Below are positions 25,768-35,399 of a stretch of DNA of 64,000 bases, one piece after another. The notes below the pieces were generated by a model. That model was not told the DNA's origin. It worked only from the letters and a program-made list of their open reading frames with translations, and ran no database searches. The stretch covers positions 3,348,001 to 3,412,000 of the forward strand of contig NZ_JAPNLE010000009.1 in assembly GCF_026627925.1 (NCBI RefSeq). The letters are read 5' to 3'. Within the stretch, counting starts at the first letter, position 1, and every line of letters starts with the position of its first letter. The stretch is from Cupriavidus sp. D39 (GTDB taxonomy: Bacteria; Pseudomonadota; Gammaproteobacteria; Burkholderiales; Burkholderiaceae). Position numbers and translations under genes: made by a program.

Positions 25768-27282
25768 TCAGGTTGTGGCGTCAGCCACTTTGCCGCGCGC
25801 CGAGCGCCGGGCCAGCCAGCCCAGGATGCGCGGGATCAGCACCACCGCCACGGTCATGGCCAGGATGGTGGCCGAGATCGGCTGGGTCACGAAGATCGAC
25901 CAGTCGCCCTGGCTGATCGACAGCGCATTGCGCAGCTGCTTCTCCGCGATGGGGCCGAGGATCATGCCCACGATCACCGGCGCGGTGGGGAAGTCGAAGC
26001 GGCGCATGGCCATGCCCAGCACGCCGATGATGAACAGCAGCAGCAGGTCGAACCACGACTGGCGGATGCCGTAGGCGCCCAGGCCCGCGAAGATCAGGAT
26101 GCCGCCGTACAGCAGCGGCGTGGGGATGCGCAGCATGCGCACCCACAGGCCGATGGCCGGCAGGTTCAGCACCAGCAGCATCACGTTGCCGATGTACAGC
26201 GAAGCCAGCAGGCCCCACACCAGGTCGCCCGAGGTCTGGAACAGCATCGGGCCCGGCTGCAGGTTGTAGTTCTGGAACGCCGCCAGCAGGATCGCGGTGG
26301 TGTTCGAGGTGGGGATGCCCAGCGTCAGCAGCGGGGCCAGCGTAGCTGTCACCGCGGCGTTGTTGGCGGCCTCGGGGCCAGCCACGCCTTCGATCGCGCC
26401 CACCGTGCCGAACTCATCCTTGTGCTTGGACAGCTTTTTCTCGGTGGCGTACGACAGGAAGGTCGGGATCTCCGCGCCGCCGGCCGGGATCAGGCCGAAG
26501 GGGAAGCCGATGATGGTGCCGCGGATCCACGCCGGCACCGAGCGCTTCCAGTCCGACTTGGTCATCATGACCGAGCTGAGCTTGTTGAAGCCGCCCGCGG
26601 GCTGCGGGAAGAAGGCGTTGAACAGCGCCTCGCCCACCGCGAACAGGCCGACGGCGACCACCACGATGTCGATGCCGTCGTACAGCTCCTGCACGTTCAT
26701 CGAGTAGCGCGTCTGGCCCGACAGCGAGTCCATGCCGATCAGGCCGATGCCCAGGCCCAGGAACAGGCTGGTCATGCCGCGCAGCAAGGACGAGCCCAGC
26801 ACCGCCGACACCGTGGTGAAGGCCAGCAGCATGATCATGAAGTATTCGCCGGGACCGAACTGCAGCGCCACGTCGGCCGCGACCGGCGCGAACATCGACA
26901 GCAGCACAGTGGCGATGGTGCCGGCGGCGAACGAGCCGATGGCCGCGGTGGCCAGCGCCGGGCCGGCGCGGCCGCTCTTGGCCATCAGGTTGCCCTCCAT
27001 CGCCGTGACCATGGTCGACGACTCGCCCGGCGTGTTCATCAGGATGGAGGTGGTGGAGCCGCCGTACATGGCGCCGTAGTAGATGCCGGCGAACATGATC
27101 AGCGCAGCGGTGGGTTCCACCTTGGCGGTCAGCGGCAGCAGCATGGCTACCGTGAGCGCGGGGCCGATGCCCGGCAGCACGCCGATGGCGGTGCCCAGGA
27201 AGCAGCCCACCAGGGCCCACATCAGGTTCATCGGCGTGATCGCGATGGCAAAGCCATGCATCAGCAGGTTAAGAGTATCCAT
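25768..27282 (-). CDS. tctA: Tripartite tricarboxylate transporter, large membrane subunit
   Basis: A 504-residue inner-membrane protein with about eleven to twelve hydrophobic segments. The family signatures [17 protein letters not shown] (about 35-51), [20 protein letters not shown] (about 68-87) and the mirrored [20 protein letters not shown] (second half) are present. TctA forms the permease with TctB and takes substrate from the periplasmic TctC, using an ion gradient. GGAG lies upstream of the ATG. Gene order is tctC-tctB-tctA, with tctDE just upstream, as in the classical citrate-type system. Carboxylate substrate not determined. Confidence 0.97.
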   Translation of the reverse strand: MDTLNLLMHGFAIAITPMNLMWALVGCFLGTAIGVLPGIGPALTVAMLLPLTAKVEPTAALIMFAGIYYGAMYGGSTTSILMNTPGESSTMVTAMEGNLMAKSGRAGPALATAAIGSFAAGTIATVLLSMFAPVAADVALQFGPGEYFMIMLLAFTTVSAVLGSSLLRGMTSLFLGLGIGLIGMDSLSGQTRYSMNVQELYDGIDIVVVAVGLFAVGEALFNAFFPQPAGGFNKLSSVMMTKSDWKRSVPAWIRGTIIGFPFGLIPAGGAEIPTFLSYATEKKLSKHKDEFGTVGAIEGVAGPEAANNAAVTATLAPLLTLGIPTSNTTAILLAAFQNYNLQPGPMLFQTSGDLVWGLLASLYIGNVMLLVLNLPAIGLWVRMLRIPTPLLYGGILIFAGLGAYGIRQSWFDLLLLFIIGVLGMAMRRFDFPTAPVIVGMILGPIAEKQLRNALSISQGDWSIFVTQPISATILAMTVAVVLIPRILGWLARRSARGKVADATT

Positions 27283-27295
27283 GGATCAGCTCCGT

Positions 27296-27769
27296 TCAGA
27301 ACCCGGCGACGGGCAGCAACGGCAAATTGATGCCGAGCAGGAATTCAAACAATGCCCACATTGGCAACGTAATGCACAGGCCAATCAGGCCATCGCGCAG
27401 GAAGCGCTTGCTGCCGTAGCCGCGTGCCACGCAGATCATCAGCAAGGTCGACGCCAGCACGAAGCCCAGCGTGCCGATCAGCGCCATGTTGGCTACCAGG
27501 CCGACAGCCACCCACAGGAAGCCGCGGAAGTTGTGCGGAGCGTTGGGCAGTTCGGCGTCTTCTTCCGGCATGTTGCGAAAGCCGCCGCGAATGCCTTGCC
27601 AGGTCAGCGCCGCGCCGCATGCGGCCAGGCCGATGGCAACCAGCGTGGGCATGAAGCGCGGCGACAGGCCGGCATAGCCCTCGTCGCCGGAGATGCCCGA
27701 CAGGCCCACGAAGTAGAAGACGGAGAGCAGCAATACGGCAATGCCGATCGCCAGGTGTGAGGGTTTCAT
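27296..27769 (-). CDS. tctB: Tripartite tricarboxylate transporter, small membrane subunit
   Basis: A 157-residue membrane protein with four hydrophobic segments: HLAIGIAVLLLSVFYFVGLS, FMPTLVAIGLAACGAALTWQ, WVAVGLVANMALIGTLGFVL and LIGLCITLPMWALFEFLLGI. This is the TctB layout. The start at 27769 is favoured because AAGGAG lies 13 bases upstream; an upstream in-frame TTG is possible. It lies 13 bases before tctA and 242 bases after tctC. Confidence 0.92.
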   Translation of the reverse strand: MKPSHLAIGIAVLLLSVFYFVGLSGISGDEGYAGLSPRFMPTLVAIGLAACGAALTWQGIRGGFRNMPEEDAELPNAPHNFRGFLWVAVGLVANMALIGTLGFVLASTLLMICVARGYGSKRFLRDGLIGLCITLPMWALFEFLLGINLPLLPVAGF

Positions 27770-28011
27770 GATTGGAAGTGGCTCCTTCAAGCGGTGCCTG
27801 CGGCCGTGTTGTCCGGCCCTTGGCGTCCCGCGGTTTGTCGTCCCCGCTTAAGGCGGGGGCCCGGCGATTTGTAGTTTGGTTTTTGGGTATCGCAGGTGGA
27901 CACCGGACCCCCGCCTGCCGCATGCGCACCGAGCGTTACGGTGCGCCGCAGGCAGGGCCGACAGGTAAAACGCTGAAACGATCAAGCAGTGAAACGGGGC
28001 GGCGGCGTTGC

Positions 28012-28980
28012 TTACTTCGCCACGCCCAGCTCGCGCAGCGAACCGCCCAGGCGGGCCGACTCGTTGTCCACGAACTTGCCGAACTCGTCGCCGGTCAGCA
28101 GGAACGGGGTCCAGTCATTCTTGGCAAGCGTTTCCTTCCACAGCGGGGTTTCGGTCGCCTTGACCACCGCATCCACCAGCGCCTTGCGTTGCTCGGCGGT
28201 GATGCCCGGCGCGCCATACACGCCGCGCCAGTTGTAGATCTCCACGTTGATGCCCTGCTCCTTGAGCGTCGGGATATCGGCGGTGCGCTCCTTGGAGGTC
28301 ACGGCCAGCGCGCGCATCTTGCCGCTCTTGATGAAGGGCAGGAACTCGGACACGCCAGCAAGGCCGACGGTCACGTGGCCGCCCAGGATCGAGGCCGACG
28401 CTTCACCACCGCCCTGGAAGGGCACGTAGTTGATCTTCTTCGGGTCCACGCCGCTTTCCTTGGCGACCAGGCCCGCCAGGATGTGGTCGATCGAACCCTT
28501 GGAGCCACCGCCCCAGCTCACGCTGCCCGGGTTGGCCTTGAGCTGGGCGGTCAGGTCCTTCATGGACTTCAGCGGCGAATTCGCCGGCACGGTGATCACC
28601 ATGGTGTCGGCGAACAGGCGAGCGATCAGGGTGGCGTTCTTCAGCGTGACCGGCGGATGGTTGGTCTCGATCGCGCCGACCATCACCGCGCCGGTGACGA
28701 TCATCGCGTTGGGGTTGCCCTTGTCGGTATTGACGAACTGCGTCAGGCCGATGGTGCCGCCCGCGCCGCCCTTGTTGTCGTAGGAGGCCGTCTTGGCCAC
28801 GCCGGCGGAAACCAGCGCCGCGCCCAGCGAGCGGCCGGTCTGGTCGAAGCCGCCGCCCGGATTGGCGCCGATCATGAACTTCACGCTGTCGAGCGCGAAT
28901 GCGGGCGCGGCAGCCACGGTGGCGGTGATCGCGGCCGAAGCCATGACAACATGGGCAAAGCGAGTAATCGAACGACGCAT
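28012..28980 (-). CDS. tctC: Bug-family periplasmic carboxylate-binding protein (TctC)
   Basis: A 322-residue secreted binding protein. The signal peptide MRRSITRFAHVVMASAAITA continues to a cleavage site near AFALDS. The mature protein shows Bug-family features: GANPGGGFDQTGRSLGAALV in the first lobe, DNKGGAGGTIGLTQFV, and GGGSKGSIDHILAGLVAKES. Bug proteins are hugely expanded in Burkholderiales and bind carboxylates such as citrate, tartrate or aromatic acids. AGGAGA precedes the ATG. First gene of the tctCBA operon, with a long leader that contains possible TctD sites. Confidence 0.94.
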   Translation of the reverse strand: MRRSITRFAHVVMASAAITATVAAAPAFALDSVKFMIGANPGGGFDQTGRSLGAALVSAGVAKTASYDNKGGAGGTIGLTQFVNTDKGNPNAMIVTGAVMVGAIETNHPPVTLKNATLIARLFADTMVITVPANSPLKSMKDLTAQLKANPGSVSWGGGSKGSIDHILAGLVAKESGVDPKKINYVPFQGGGEASASILGGHVTVGLAGVSEFLPFIKSGKMRALAVTSKERTADIPTLKEQGINVEIYNWRGVYGAPGITAEQRKALVDAVVKATETPLWKETLAKNDWTPFLLTGDEFGKFVDNESARLGGSLRELGVAK

Positions 28981-29354
28981 AACGGTCTCCTGTTCTTTTT
29001 CAGAGGATTGCCGGTGAACGGTCGCCGACGATGCTGGCGAGGACCGACCCGGAGGTGTCCGGCTGGCACCGAGGCTGGCTGTCGGGGGCGGGAGAGTCGT
29101 GCGATGCGTCCGGGCGCTGAGTGCGTCGACCGGCCGGCTAGGCGTTGTCTCCTGTCCCTGGCAGCGCTTGCATGCCGGACTTGTTCTTTGGCTTTCTGGC
29201 TTGGTCTGGCCAGTACGGCGGCCATGGCGCGATTCTAGGGGTAGAAACTGTCAAAAGGCTGTCAATTTGCCAGGGAATGGGGTGGGGTTTACGTGGGGTC
29301 GGATGTATGGACATTTGACGCTTTTGGATCTTTTGGTCTTTCCAGCGTGCCCTT
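28981..29354. other. Long leader/intergenic region between tctE and tctC
   Basis: These 374 bases lie between the end of tctE and the start of tctC on the same strand. No protein-like frame is present. The upstream half is AT-richer than the surroundings and holds direct repeats that may bind TctD (separate entry). If the promoter there is right, the tctC message would have an untranslated leader of about 240 bases. Confidence 0.5.
29232..29265 (-). promoter_or_regulatory. Candidate TctD-activated promoter of tctCBA
   Basis: On the minus strand two TTGACA copies (29265-29260 and 29254-29249) are exactly 11 bases, one helical turn, apart, as expected for an OmpR-family dimer site. Eleven bases after the second copy is TAGAAT (29237-29232), a good -10. 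No -35 lies at the usual 17-base spacing from it (the far TTGACA is 22 bases away), which fits a promoter needing an activator bound over -35. TctD, encoded just upstream, is the obvious candidate. No experiment in the sequence proves this. Confidence 0.45.
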
Positions 29355-30824
29355 TCATTCCCCGATCGGCAGCGCCAGGACCGCCCGAACCCCTTTGCCC
29401 TGCGCCGCAATCCCCAGCTCCACGGTGCCCCCGAAACGCGCGGCCATCTCGCGGGAAATGGCCAGGCCCAGGCCCGAGCCCGGCTCCAGGTTCCCGACCC
29501 GCCGGTAGAACCGCGCAAAGACCTTCTCGCGTTCCTCGGCAGGAATGCCCGGCCCATCGTCCTCCACCACCAGGCAGGCGGCATCCCCGATGCGCGCGGC
29601 CGAAAGCGTGATGCGGCTGCCGCGCGGCGAATACTGGATCGCGTTGTGGACAAGGTTGGCAAAGGCCTCGCGCAATAGCGCGGCATCCGCGCGTACCGGC
29701 AGCGCCAGCCCCTGCGGCCGCTCCCAGCCAAAATCCTGCTGCTTGCCGCGCGCCAGCGGCAGGTAGTCCAGCGCCACCTGCTCGGCCACGGCCACGGCGT
29801 CGATCAGCTCCAGCGGTTCGGCGTCGCCTGGCGCGTCGCTGCCCGGGTGTTGCCGGACCCGCGCCAGCGCCAGCAGCTGGTTGGTCAGGCGCGCGGCCTG
29901 CTCCAGCTGCGTGACGATGCCGCCTACCGCTTCCCCGGCCGCATCGCGCGCGCGCGCCGGGTCGGCGCCGGCGCATAGCTGGCGCTGGGCGAATTCGGCT
30001 TGCGTCTTGAGGATGGCCAGCGGCGTGCGCAACTGGTGCGCCGCGTCAGCGATGAATTGTGCCTGGGCCTGCGTCATCGCGGCGGAGCGCGAGACGTGCA
30101 GGTTGACCGCATCGACCAGCGGGCGGACTTCCATCGGCACATGGTCGAAGGCCAGCGGCGTGAGGTCGTCGGCGGAGCGCGCCTGCACGTCGTCGCGCAC
30201 GCGTGCGAGCGGGCGCAGCACGTAGGTGATGCCGGCCACCAGGATCCCCGCGCTGATCAGGATCAGCAGCACGTCGCGCGCCAGTGCGCCGCGCCACACG
30301 GTGGCGATCAGCGCAAAGCGCGGCTCGGCGGTCTCGGCCACCTGCACGATCACGCGCATGTGCGCGTTGGGGCGATACACCGGGTGCGCCAGCACGGCGA
30401 TGCGCACCGGGTCGCCGCGATAGTCGGCGTCGTAGAAGCGTGGCTGGTTGCTGGCGATGTCCCCCTTGGGCAGCGGCAGGTCGTCGTAGCCGGTGACGGT
30501 TTCGATCTTGCCGTTGCGCTCCAGCGAAACGCGGTAGAAGACATGGGTCTGCGCCGCGGTCTCGAACATCTCCATGGCGGCGTCCGGCAGCGCGATCTGC
30601 ACGCTTTCGCCGGCCATGCCGATGGCGTTGTCGATGGCGCGCACCGAGCCATACAGCGAGCGGTCGTAGGCGGCGTTGGCGGCGTCGCGCAGCGTGCCGT
30701 AGGTCAGCCACGTATCGAGCGCCATCATGGCCGCCAGCGCGGGCACCAGCAGCAGCAGCAACTGGCGGCGCAGGCTGCCCTGCAGCCAGCGCCGCAGCCA
30801 GTGCCGGGGCAGGCGGCGCAGCAT
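29355..30824 (-). CDS. tctE: Sensor histidine kinase of the tct system
   Basis: A 489-residue membrane kinase. First membrane segment LLLLLVPALAAMMALDTWL (about 22-42), a 2CSK-type periplasmic domain (about 45-175, with PRFYDADYRGDPVRIAVLAH), second segment LLILISAGILVAGITYVL (about 186-203). The H-box FIADAAHQLRTPLA carries His263; the N-box is FANLVHNAIQYSPRG, followed by VVEDDGPGIP and GSGLGLAI. This set is that of TctE, which senses tricarboxylates. It overlaps tctD by one base (TGATG). Confidence 0.95.
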   Translation of the reverse strand: MLRRLPRHWLRRWLQGSLRRQLLLLLVPALAAMMALDTWLTYGTLRDAANAAYDRSLYGSVRAIDNAIGMAGESVQIALPDAAMEMFETAAQTHVFYRVSLERNGKIETVTGYDDLPLPKGDIASNQPRFYDADYRGDPVRIAVLAHPVYRPNAHMRVIVQVAETAEPRFALIATVWRGALARDVLLILISAGILVAGITYVLRPLARVRDDVQARSADDLTPLAFDHVPMEVRPLVDAVNLHVSRSAAMTQAQAQFIADAAHQLRTPLAILKTQAEFAQRQLCAGADPARARDAAGEAVGGIVTQLEQAARLTNQLLALARVRQHPGSDAPGDAEPLELIDAVAVAEQVALDYLPLARGKQQDFGWERPQGLALPVRADAALLREAFANLVHNAIQYSPRGSRITLSAARIGDAACLVVEDDGPGIPAEEREKVFARFYRRVGNLEPGSGLGLAISREMAARFGGTVELGIAAQGKGVRAVLALPIGE

Positions 30825-31498
30825 CAGGGCTGTCCTTCCGGTTCCAGCAGGTAGCCGAAGCCGCGCAGCGTGACGATGGTCACGCCGTGGCCCGAGAGCT
30901 TCTTGCGCAGCCGGTAGACCAGCACTTCGATGGCATCGGGGCTGACGTCGGCATCGAGCGAGAACACCTTGTCGAGCAGTTGCGCCTTGGTCAGCGGCTG
31001 GCCGCTCTTGGCCAGCAGCGCACCCAGCAGGGTCGATTCACGCGGGGTCAGCGCGAGCGGCGCACCTTCGAGCGTAAAGCTGCGCGTTTCGCCGTCGAAC
31101 ACCAGCGTGCCGCACTGCAGGCGCGGATGGGCGCGGCCGCGGCTGCGCCGGATCAACGCCAGGATGCGCGCTTCCAGCTCGGCAATGGCAAAGGGCTTGG
31201 GCAGGTAATCGTCCGCGCCGAGGTTGAGGCCGCGCACGCGCTCGTCGAGCGTGTCCTGAGCGGTCAGGATCAGCACCGGGGTGCGGTCGTCGCGCCCGCG
31301 CATGGACTTGAGCACGGCCAGGCCGTCCTTGCCGGGCAGGCGCAGGTCCAGCACCACCACATCGTATTCCTCGGCCATCAGCCGCGCTTCGGCCTGCAAG
31401 CCGTCGGCCACGTGCTCGATGACGAAGCCGCCCTGCTCCAGGGCGCGCGCCACCCAGCGCGCCAGTTCAATCTCATCTTCCACCAGCAATAGGCGCAC
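30824..31498 (-). CDS. tctD: OmpR-family response regulator of the tct system
   Basis: A 224-residue regulator. Receiver domain with MRLLLVEDEIELARWVARAL, phosphorylation site Asp51 in VVLDLRLPGKDG and the Lys in DDYLPKPFAIAELEARI. The C-terminal winged helix includes LALTPRESTLLGALLAKSGQ and VSPDAIEVLVYRLRKKL. Partner of the overlapping kinase gene; the two likely control tctCBA downstream. The upstream side faces the divergent ABC-type binding protein, which may belong to the same regulon. Confidence 0.95.
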   Translation of the reverse strand: MRLLLVEDEIELARWVARALEQGGFVIEHVADGLQAEARLMAEEYDVVVLDLRLPGKDGLAVLKSMRGRDDRTPVLILTAQDTLDERVRGLNLGADDYLPKPFAIAELEARILALIRRSRGRAHPRLQCGTLVFDGETRSFTLEGAPLALTPRESTLLGALLAKSGQPLTKAQLLDKVFSLDADVSPDAIEVLVYRLRKKLSGHGVTIVTLRGFGYLLEPEGQP

Positions 31499-31754
31499 GG
31501 CGGTCCTCCCCTGCTCGATAAGCGTCCGTTTCCAAAAAGCGCGGGTGGCCTTGCCGCCATGGCTGGCAAGGCCGCCGCCGCCGCGAGGACACGCCGCGGG
31601 CGCTTATAATACCTCCGCCCCGGGCTGCGCGCGGCGAGCGCGCCATGGCCCTTTTGGCCACCGATGTCACCACCGATGGTTCCCGCCTTGCGCAAGCTGC
31701 CCCCTTCCCGTCCAGGCTCCCCCTCCCGCCATCGTCGCCGAACCACCCGCGAGC

Positions 31755-32897
31755 TTGAGCCGGCGGCGCGTCGTGGCCGGTGCGGCCGCAACCGCGGCCA
31801 CGCTGGCGGCGGGGCTAAGCCATGGCGCGCATGCCCAGGCCGCGCCGCCGGTGCCGGCGGGCTATCCGGCCAGCTACGCGGAAATCATCGCGCGGGCCGT
31901 GCAGGAAGGCTCGGTCACCGTCTATGCCTCCACCGACACGGAGGTCGCGCGGCCGCTGCTGGCCGCGTTCGAGGCCCGCTATCCCGGCATCAAGGTGCGC
32001 TATCAGGACCTCAACACGCTGGAGCTGAACGGCCGCTTCCTGGCCGAGAGCGCCGCCCTGGGCGCGGGTCAGGTGGCCGGCCCCGACTACGCCGACGTGC
32101 TGTGGAGCACGGCAATGGACCTGCAGATCAAGCTCGTCAACGATGGCCACGCCCTGCGCTACCCCTCGCCCGAGCGGGCCGGCCTGCCGGCGTGGGCCGC
32201 CTGGCGCGACGAAGCCTGGGGCACCACCTTCGAGCCCGCCGTGATCGTCTACAACCGCCGCCATTTTGCCGGCATGCGCACGCCGCGCAGCCGCACCGGC
32301 CTGGCGCGCCTGCTGCAGGAGAACACGCCGCGCTGGCGCCAGCGGGTGGTGACCTACGATGTGGAAAAGTCCGGGGTGGGTTACCTGCTGGCGCAGCAGG
32401 ACGCACGCATGGGCGACGAGTTCTGGTACCTGGCCCAGGCGCTCGGGCGCTGCGGCGTGCAGTTGTCGGCGTCCACCGCGAACATGATCGAGCGCATCGC
32501 CTCCGGCGAATTCGTGATGGGCTACAACCTGCTGGGTTCGTACGCGCTGTCGCTGATGGAGCGCGGGGCGCAGATCGATGTGATCGCGCCGCGCGACTAC
32601 ACGCTGGTGATGTCGCGCGTGGCCTTCATCGCGCGCCGCGCGCCGCATCCCAACGCGGCGCGGCTCTGGCTGGATTTCCTGCTGTCGCGCGCGGGCCAGA
32701 CGCTGCTGGGGCAAAGCGCCTCGCAGCTCTACACGATCCGCACCGACACCGACAGCGTGCACACCGCCGCGGCGCTGTCCGAGCGGCTGGGCTACGCGCT
32801 CAAGCCGATCAGCGTCGGTCCCGGCCTGCTGGCCGCGCAGGACACGCTGCGCAAGCGGGCCTTCCTGGCGCGCTGGCGCGAGGCCATGCGGAGCTGA
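31755..32897 (+). CDS. ABC-type extracellular solute-binding protein; start uncertain
   Basis: A periplasmic binding protein of the iron(III)/thiamine-type class, about 380 residues. The signal region SLSRRRVVAGAAATAATLAA has twin arginines and ends near AHAQA. Mature features are GSVTVYASTDTEVARPLLAA, FEARYPGIKVRYQDLNTLEL, EPAVIVYNRRHF and FVMGYNLLGSYALSL. No ATG or GTG lies in frame near the signal peptide; TTG at 31755 (LSRRRVVAG) is the best start seen. Two ATGs (31663 and 31675) sit in another frame, so a lost or gained base near 31750 is possible. It is divergent from tctD, and no ABC permease is nearby, so it may assist the Tct system or sensing. Confidence 0.75.
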   Translation: MSRRRVVAGAAATAATLAAGLSHGAHAQAAPPVPAGYPASYAEIIARAVQEGSVTVYASTDTEVARPLLAAFEARYPGIKVRYQDLNTLELNGRFLAESAALGAGQVAGPDYADVLWSTAMDLQIKLVNDGHALRYPSPERAGLPAWAAWRDEAWGTTFEPAVIVYNRRHFAGMRTPRSRTGLARLLQENTPRWRQRVVTYDVEKSGVGYLLAQQDARMGDEFWYLAQALGRCGVQLSASTANMIERIASGEFVMGYNLLGSYALSLMERGAQIDVIAPRDYTLVMSRVAFIARRAPHPNAARLWLDFLLSRAGQTLLGQSASQLYTIRTDTDSVHTAAALSERLGYALKPISVGPGLLAAQDTLRKRAFLARWREAMRS

Positions 32898-32942
32898 GCG
32901 TGGGTGAGCTCGGGTGAGCGTAGTCCCCGCGCTGCAGCGGGA

Positions 32943-33698
32943 TCAGCCGACCTGCGCTTTGCCCGCCAGTGTTTGCGCGGCCAGTTCGGCGTCGGCCTTC
33001 TTTTTCGCTTCCTGGCACATCGACGCGACTTCGTCCTCGAGCTTCGGCACGGGGCGCGCCACATAGCCCTGGCGCAAGGCCGGGGAGAACTTGAGGGTGT
33101 CGATGAAGGCATCGGCCACCCGCTCGGCATTGCTCTCCAGATCGAAATCCTCGGGAGCGAACAGCCAGTGCGACAGCATGCCCCCGATCGAGGCGTGGAA
33201 CACGTTGACCGCCAGGTCCAGGTCGAGGTCGGCCGGCAACTGCCCGCGGTCGACCGCCATGCGCAGGTGCTCGCGCATCTTCACCGTGCCTTCCTGGTGC
33301 GACTGGCGCTGGCGCTCGAAGATGGCGCCGTTGTCCGCCACCATCTCGCATTTGTGGAAGACGATCTCGAGCACGCGCCGCCACTGCGGGTTTTCCACGG
33401 TCTGGCGCATCACAAAGGCGCAGATGTCGCGAATGCTGCCGAGCGGGTCTTCCTGGCTTGCGATGCGTCCCGGCTCGCACAGGGCCTCGAGCGGCAGGTG
33501 GACGCGGTCGGACATGGCCGCGAAGACGTCGCTCTTGTTCTTGAAGTGCCAGTAGATCGCGCCGCGCGTCACGCCGGCGGCCTCGGCGATGTCGGCCAGC
33601 GACGGGCGGGCCACGCCGCGGGCGTGGAACACGGCCTCGGCCGCGTCGAGAATGCGATGGCGCGTTTCAAGCGCCTCTTCCTTGGTGCGTCTGACCAT
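32943..33698 (-). CDS. TetR/AcrR-family repressor of the efflux operon
   Basis: A 251-residue regulator. The start at 33698 gives MVRRTKEEALETRHRILDAA, the exact opening style of AcrR/TtgR/BpeR. The helix-turn-helix is SLADIAEAAGVTRGAIYWHF. The ligand-binding part (about 60-210) is full length, and a Lys/Glu-rich tail (EDEVASMCQEAKKKADAELA) extends it. It is divergent from the AcrAB-type genes with an AcrR-like operator between, so it should repress them and itself, and be released by hydrophobic drugs. Confidence 0.93.
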   Translation of the reverse strand: MVRRTKEEALETRHRILDAAEAVFHARGVARPSLADIAEAAGVTRGAIYWHFKNKSDVFAAMSDRVHLPLEALCEPGRIASQEDPLGSIRDICAFVMRQTVENPQWRRVLEIVFHKCEMVADNGAIFERQRQSHQEGTVKMREHLRMAVDRGQLPADLDLDLAVNVFHASIGGMLSHWLFAPEDFDLESNAERVADAFIDTLKFSPALRQGYVARPVPKLEDEVASMCQEAKKKADAELAAQTLAGKAQVG

Positions 33699-33846
33699 GA
33701 TGCTCTCTGGTGCCGGCCACGAAGGACCGGTCTGGTTCTGTCTCCCTGAGTGCTGGCGATGGGACTCGCCGTGCACTATGCGCGCCCTGCTGGCGCGTTA
33801 GGACGTAGTTATATAGGGCGACGACTGCCGCAATGCAACAAGTTCT

Positions 33847-33870
33847 TACATACATGCTTGGATGTATATA
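33847..33870. promoter_or_regulatory. AcrR/TtgR-type operator
   Basis: TACATACAT-GCTTGG-ATGTATATA is a near-perfect inverted repeat of two 9-base arms (one mismatch) around six bases. Arm sequence, length and spacing equal the E. coli AcrR operator (TACATACAT-N6-ATGTATGTA). It lies in the 438-base divergent region between the TetR gene and the adaptor gene. Nothing else gene-like was seen in that region (33699-34136). Confidence 0.8.
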
Positions 33871-34136
33871 TAATACGCGTTCGCCTGACTTTCGGCCAGC
33901 CCATCGGTTGCTGGGGGGCAGATGGCGGCGCCCCGCACGGTTCGCGCTGCCATGTCGGCTTGTCGTTACTAATTTGTTGCCTTTCGTCGCATGTGCCACG
34001 TCAGTGTTGCAAATTGTGGCTAGCATTACTCTTTTTGCCTGCCTCTGTGCCATCGCCAGCGGTGGGCCGCGCCGTATCCGGACACGACACCGGGAGCATA
34101 TGCGGCCGATCTCAAATTGCCATCATGGGGTTATCG

Positions 34137-35369
34137 ATGAGGAAGTCCCAACGTATCACTTGCGTTGCCGCTGCCGTGTTGTCGGCGCTTGCGCTGTCCG
34201 CCTGCGGCGAGAAGAAGCCGCAGGGCGGCGCCATGCCGCCGCCGGAAGTGGGTGTCGTCACCGTCACGCCCACGACGATCGCGGTTATCAATGAACTGCC
34301 GGGCCGCCTCGAAGGCGTGCGCACCGCCGAAGTGCGGGCGCGGGTCGCCGGCATCGTGCTGTCCCGTAATTACACGGAAGGCGGCGAGGTCAAGGCAGGC
34401 CAGCTGCTGTTCAAGATCGATCCCGCGCCCTACCAGGCGCAGCTCGAATCGGCCAAGGCCAGCCTTGCGCGCGCCGAAGCCAACGCCGTAGCCGCGCGCC
34501 AGAAGGCCGAGCGCTACAAGCCGCTGGTCGCCGTCAATGCGGTGAGCAAGCAGGAATATGACGAAGCCGTGGCGGCCGCGGGCCAGGCCACCGCCGACAT
34601 CGCCTCGGCCAAGGCTGCCGTCAGCACTGCCCAGATCAACCTCGGCTACACCGCCGTCACCGCGCCCATCAGCGGCCGCGTGGGCCGCGCGCTGGTGACC
34701 GAAGGCGCGCTGGTCGGCAGCGGCGAAGCCACCAAGCTGGCCACGGTCGAGCAGGTCGACCCGATCTGGGTGACCTTCACCCAGCCCGCCAGCGAAGTGA
34801 TGAAGCTGCGCCGCGCCATCGAGAGCGGCAAGGTCAAGGGCGTCGACGGCGGCGCCCGCGTCCACCTGTTCATCGAGGACGGCCGCGAGTACGAGCAAAC
34901 CGGCAAGCTGCTGTTCTCCGACATGACGGTCGACCCGACCACCGGCGCCATCACGCTGCGCGCGCAGTTCCCCAATGCCAAGCGCGAGCTGCTGTCGGGC
35001 ACCTTCGTGCGCGTGAAGATCGAGCAGGGCATGGACGAAAACGCGCTGACCGTGCCGCAACGCGCGCTGATCCGCAATGCACAAGGCGCGTCGGTGATGG
35101 TGGTGGGCGGCGATGGCAAAGTCGCGGCGGTGCCCGTCAAGGCGCCCCAGGCCATCGGCGAAGACTGGATCGTCACCGAGGGCCTGAAGGGTGGCGAGCA
35201 GGTGATCGTCGAGGGCTTGCAGAAGGTCAAGGTCGGCGCGCCGGCCAAGGCCGTGCCATTTGTCTCGAAGACCGCCGCCGCCTCGGCTCCCGCCGCGCAG
35301 CCAGCCGCCAGCGGAGCCCCGGCTCCTGCCGCGGTGACCGCTGACAAGGCCGACGCCAAGCAGGGCTAA
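34137..35369 (+). CDS. RND efflux periplasmic adaptor lipoprotein, AcrA/TtgA type
   Basis: A 410-residue adaptor. The start at 34137 gives MRKSQRITCVAAAVLSALAL then lipobox LSAC, so it should be lipidated; an alternative ATG lies at 34125. VGVVTVTPTTIAVINELPGR and VRARVAGIVLSRNYTEGGEV form the lipoyl half-motif, AQINLGYTAVTAPISGRVGR the second. The C-terminal Ala/Pro-rich tail is unstructured. It is followed 30 bases later by the pump and then the channel, giving a complete tripartite drug exporter under the TetR repressor. Confidence 0.95.
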   Translation: MRKSQRITCVAAAVLSALALSACGEKKPQGGAMPPPEVGVVTVTPTTIAVINELPGRLEGVRTAEVRARVAGIVLSRNYTEGGEVKAGQLLFKIDPAPYQAQLESAKASLARAEANAVAARQKAERYKPLVAVNAVSKQEYDEAVAAAGQATADIASAKAAVSTAQINLGYTAVTAPISGRVGRALVTEGALVGSGEATKLATVEQVDPIWVTFTQPASEVMKLRRAIESGKVKGVDGGARVHLFIEDGREYEQTGKLLFSDMTVDPTTGAITLRAQFPNAKRELLSGTFVRVKIEQGMDENALTVPQRALIRNAQGASVMVVGGDGKVAAVPVKAPQAIGEDWIVTEGLKGGEQVIVEGLQKVKVGAPAKAVPFVSKTAAASAPAAQPAASGAPAPAAVTADKADAKQG

Positions 35370-35399
35370 TCACAGCGCAAATCGAAGGGAGCCAGTGTT

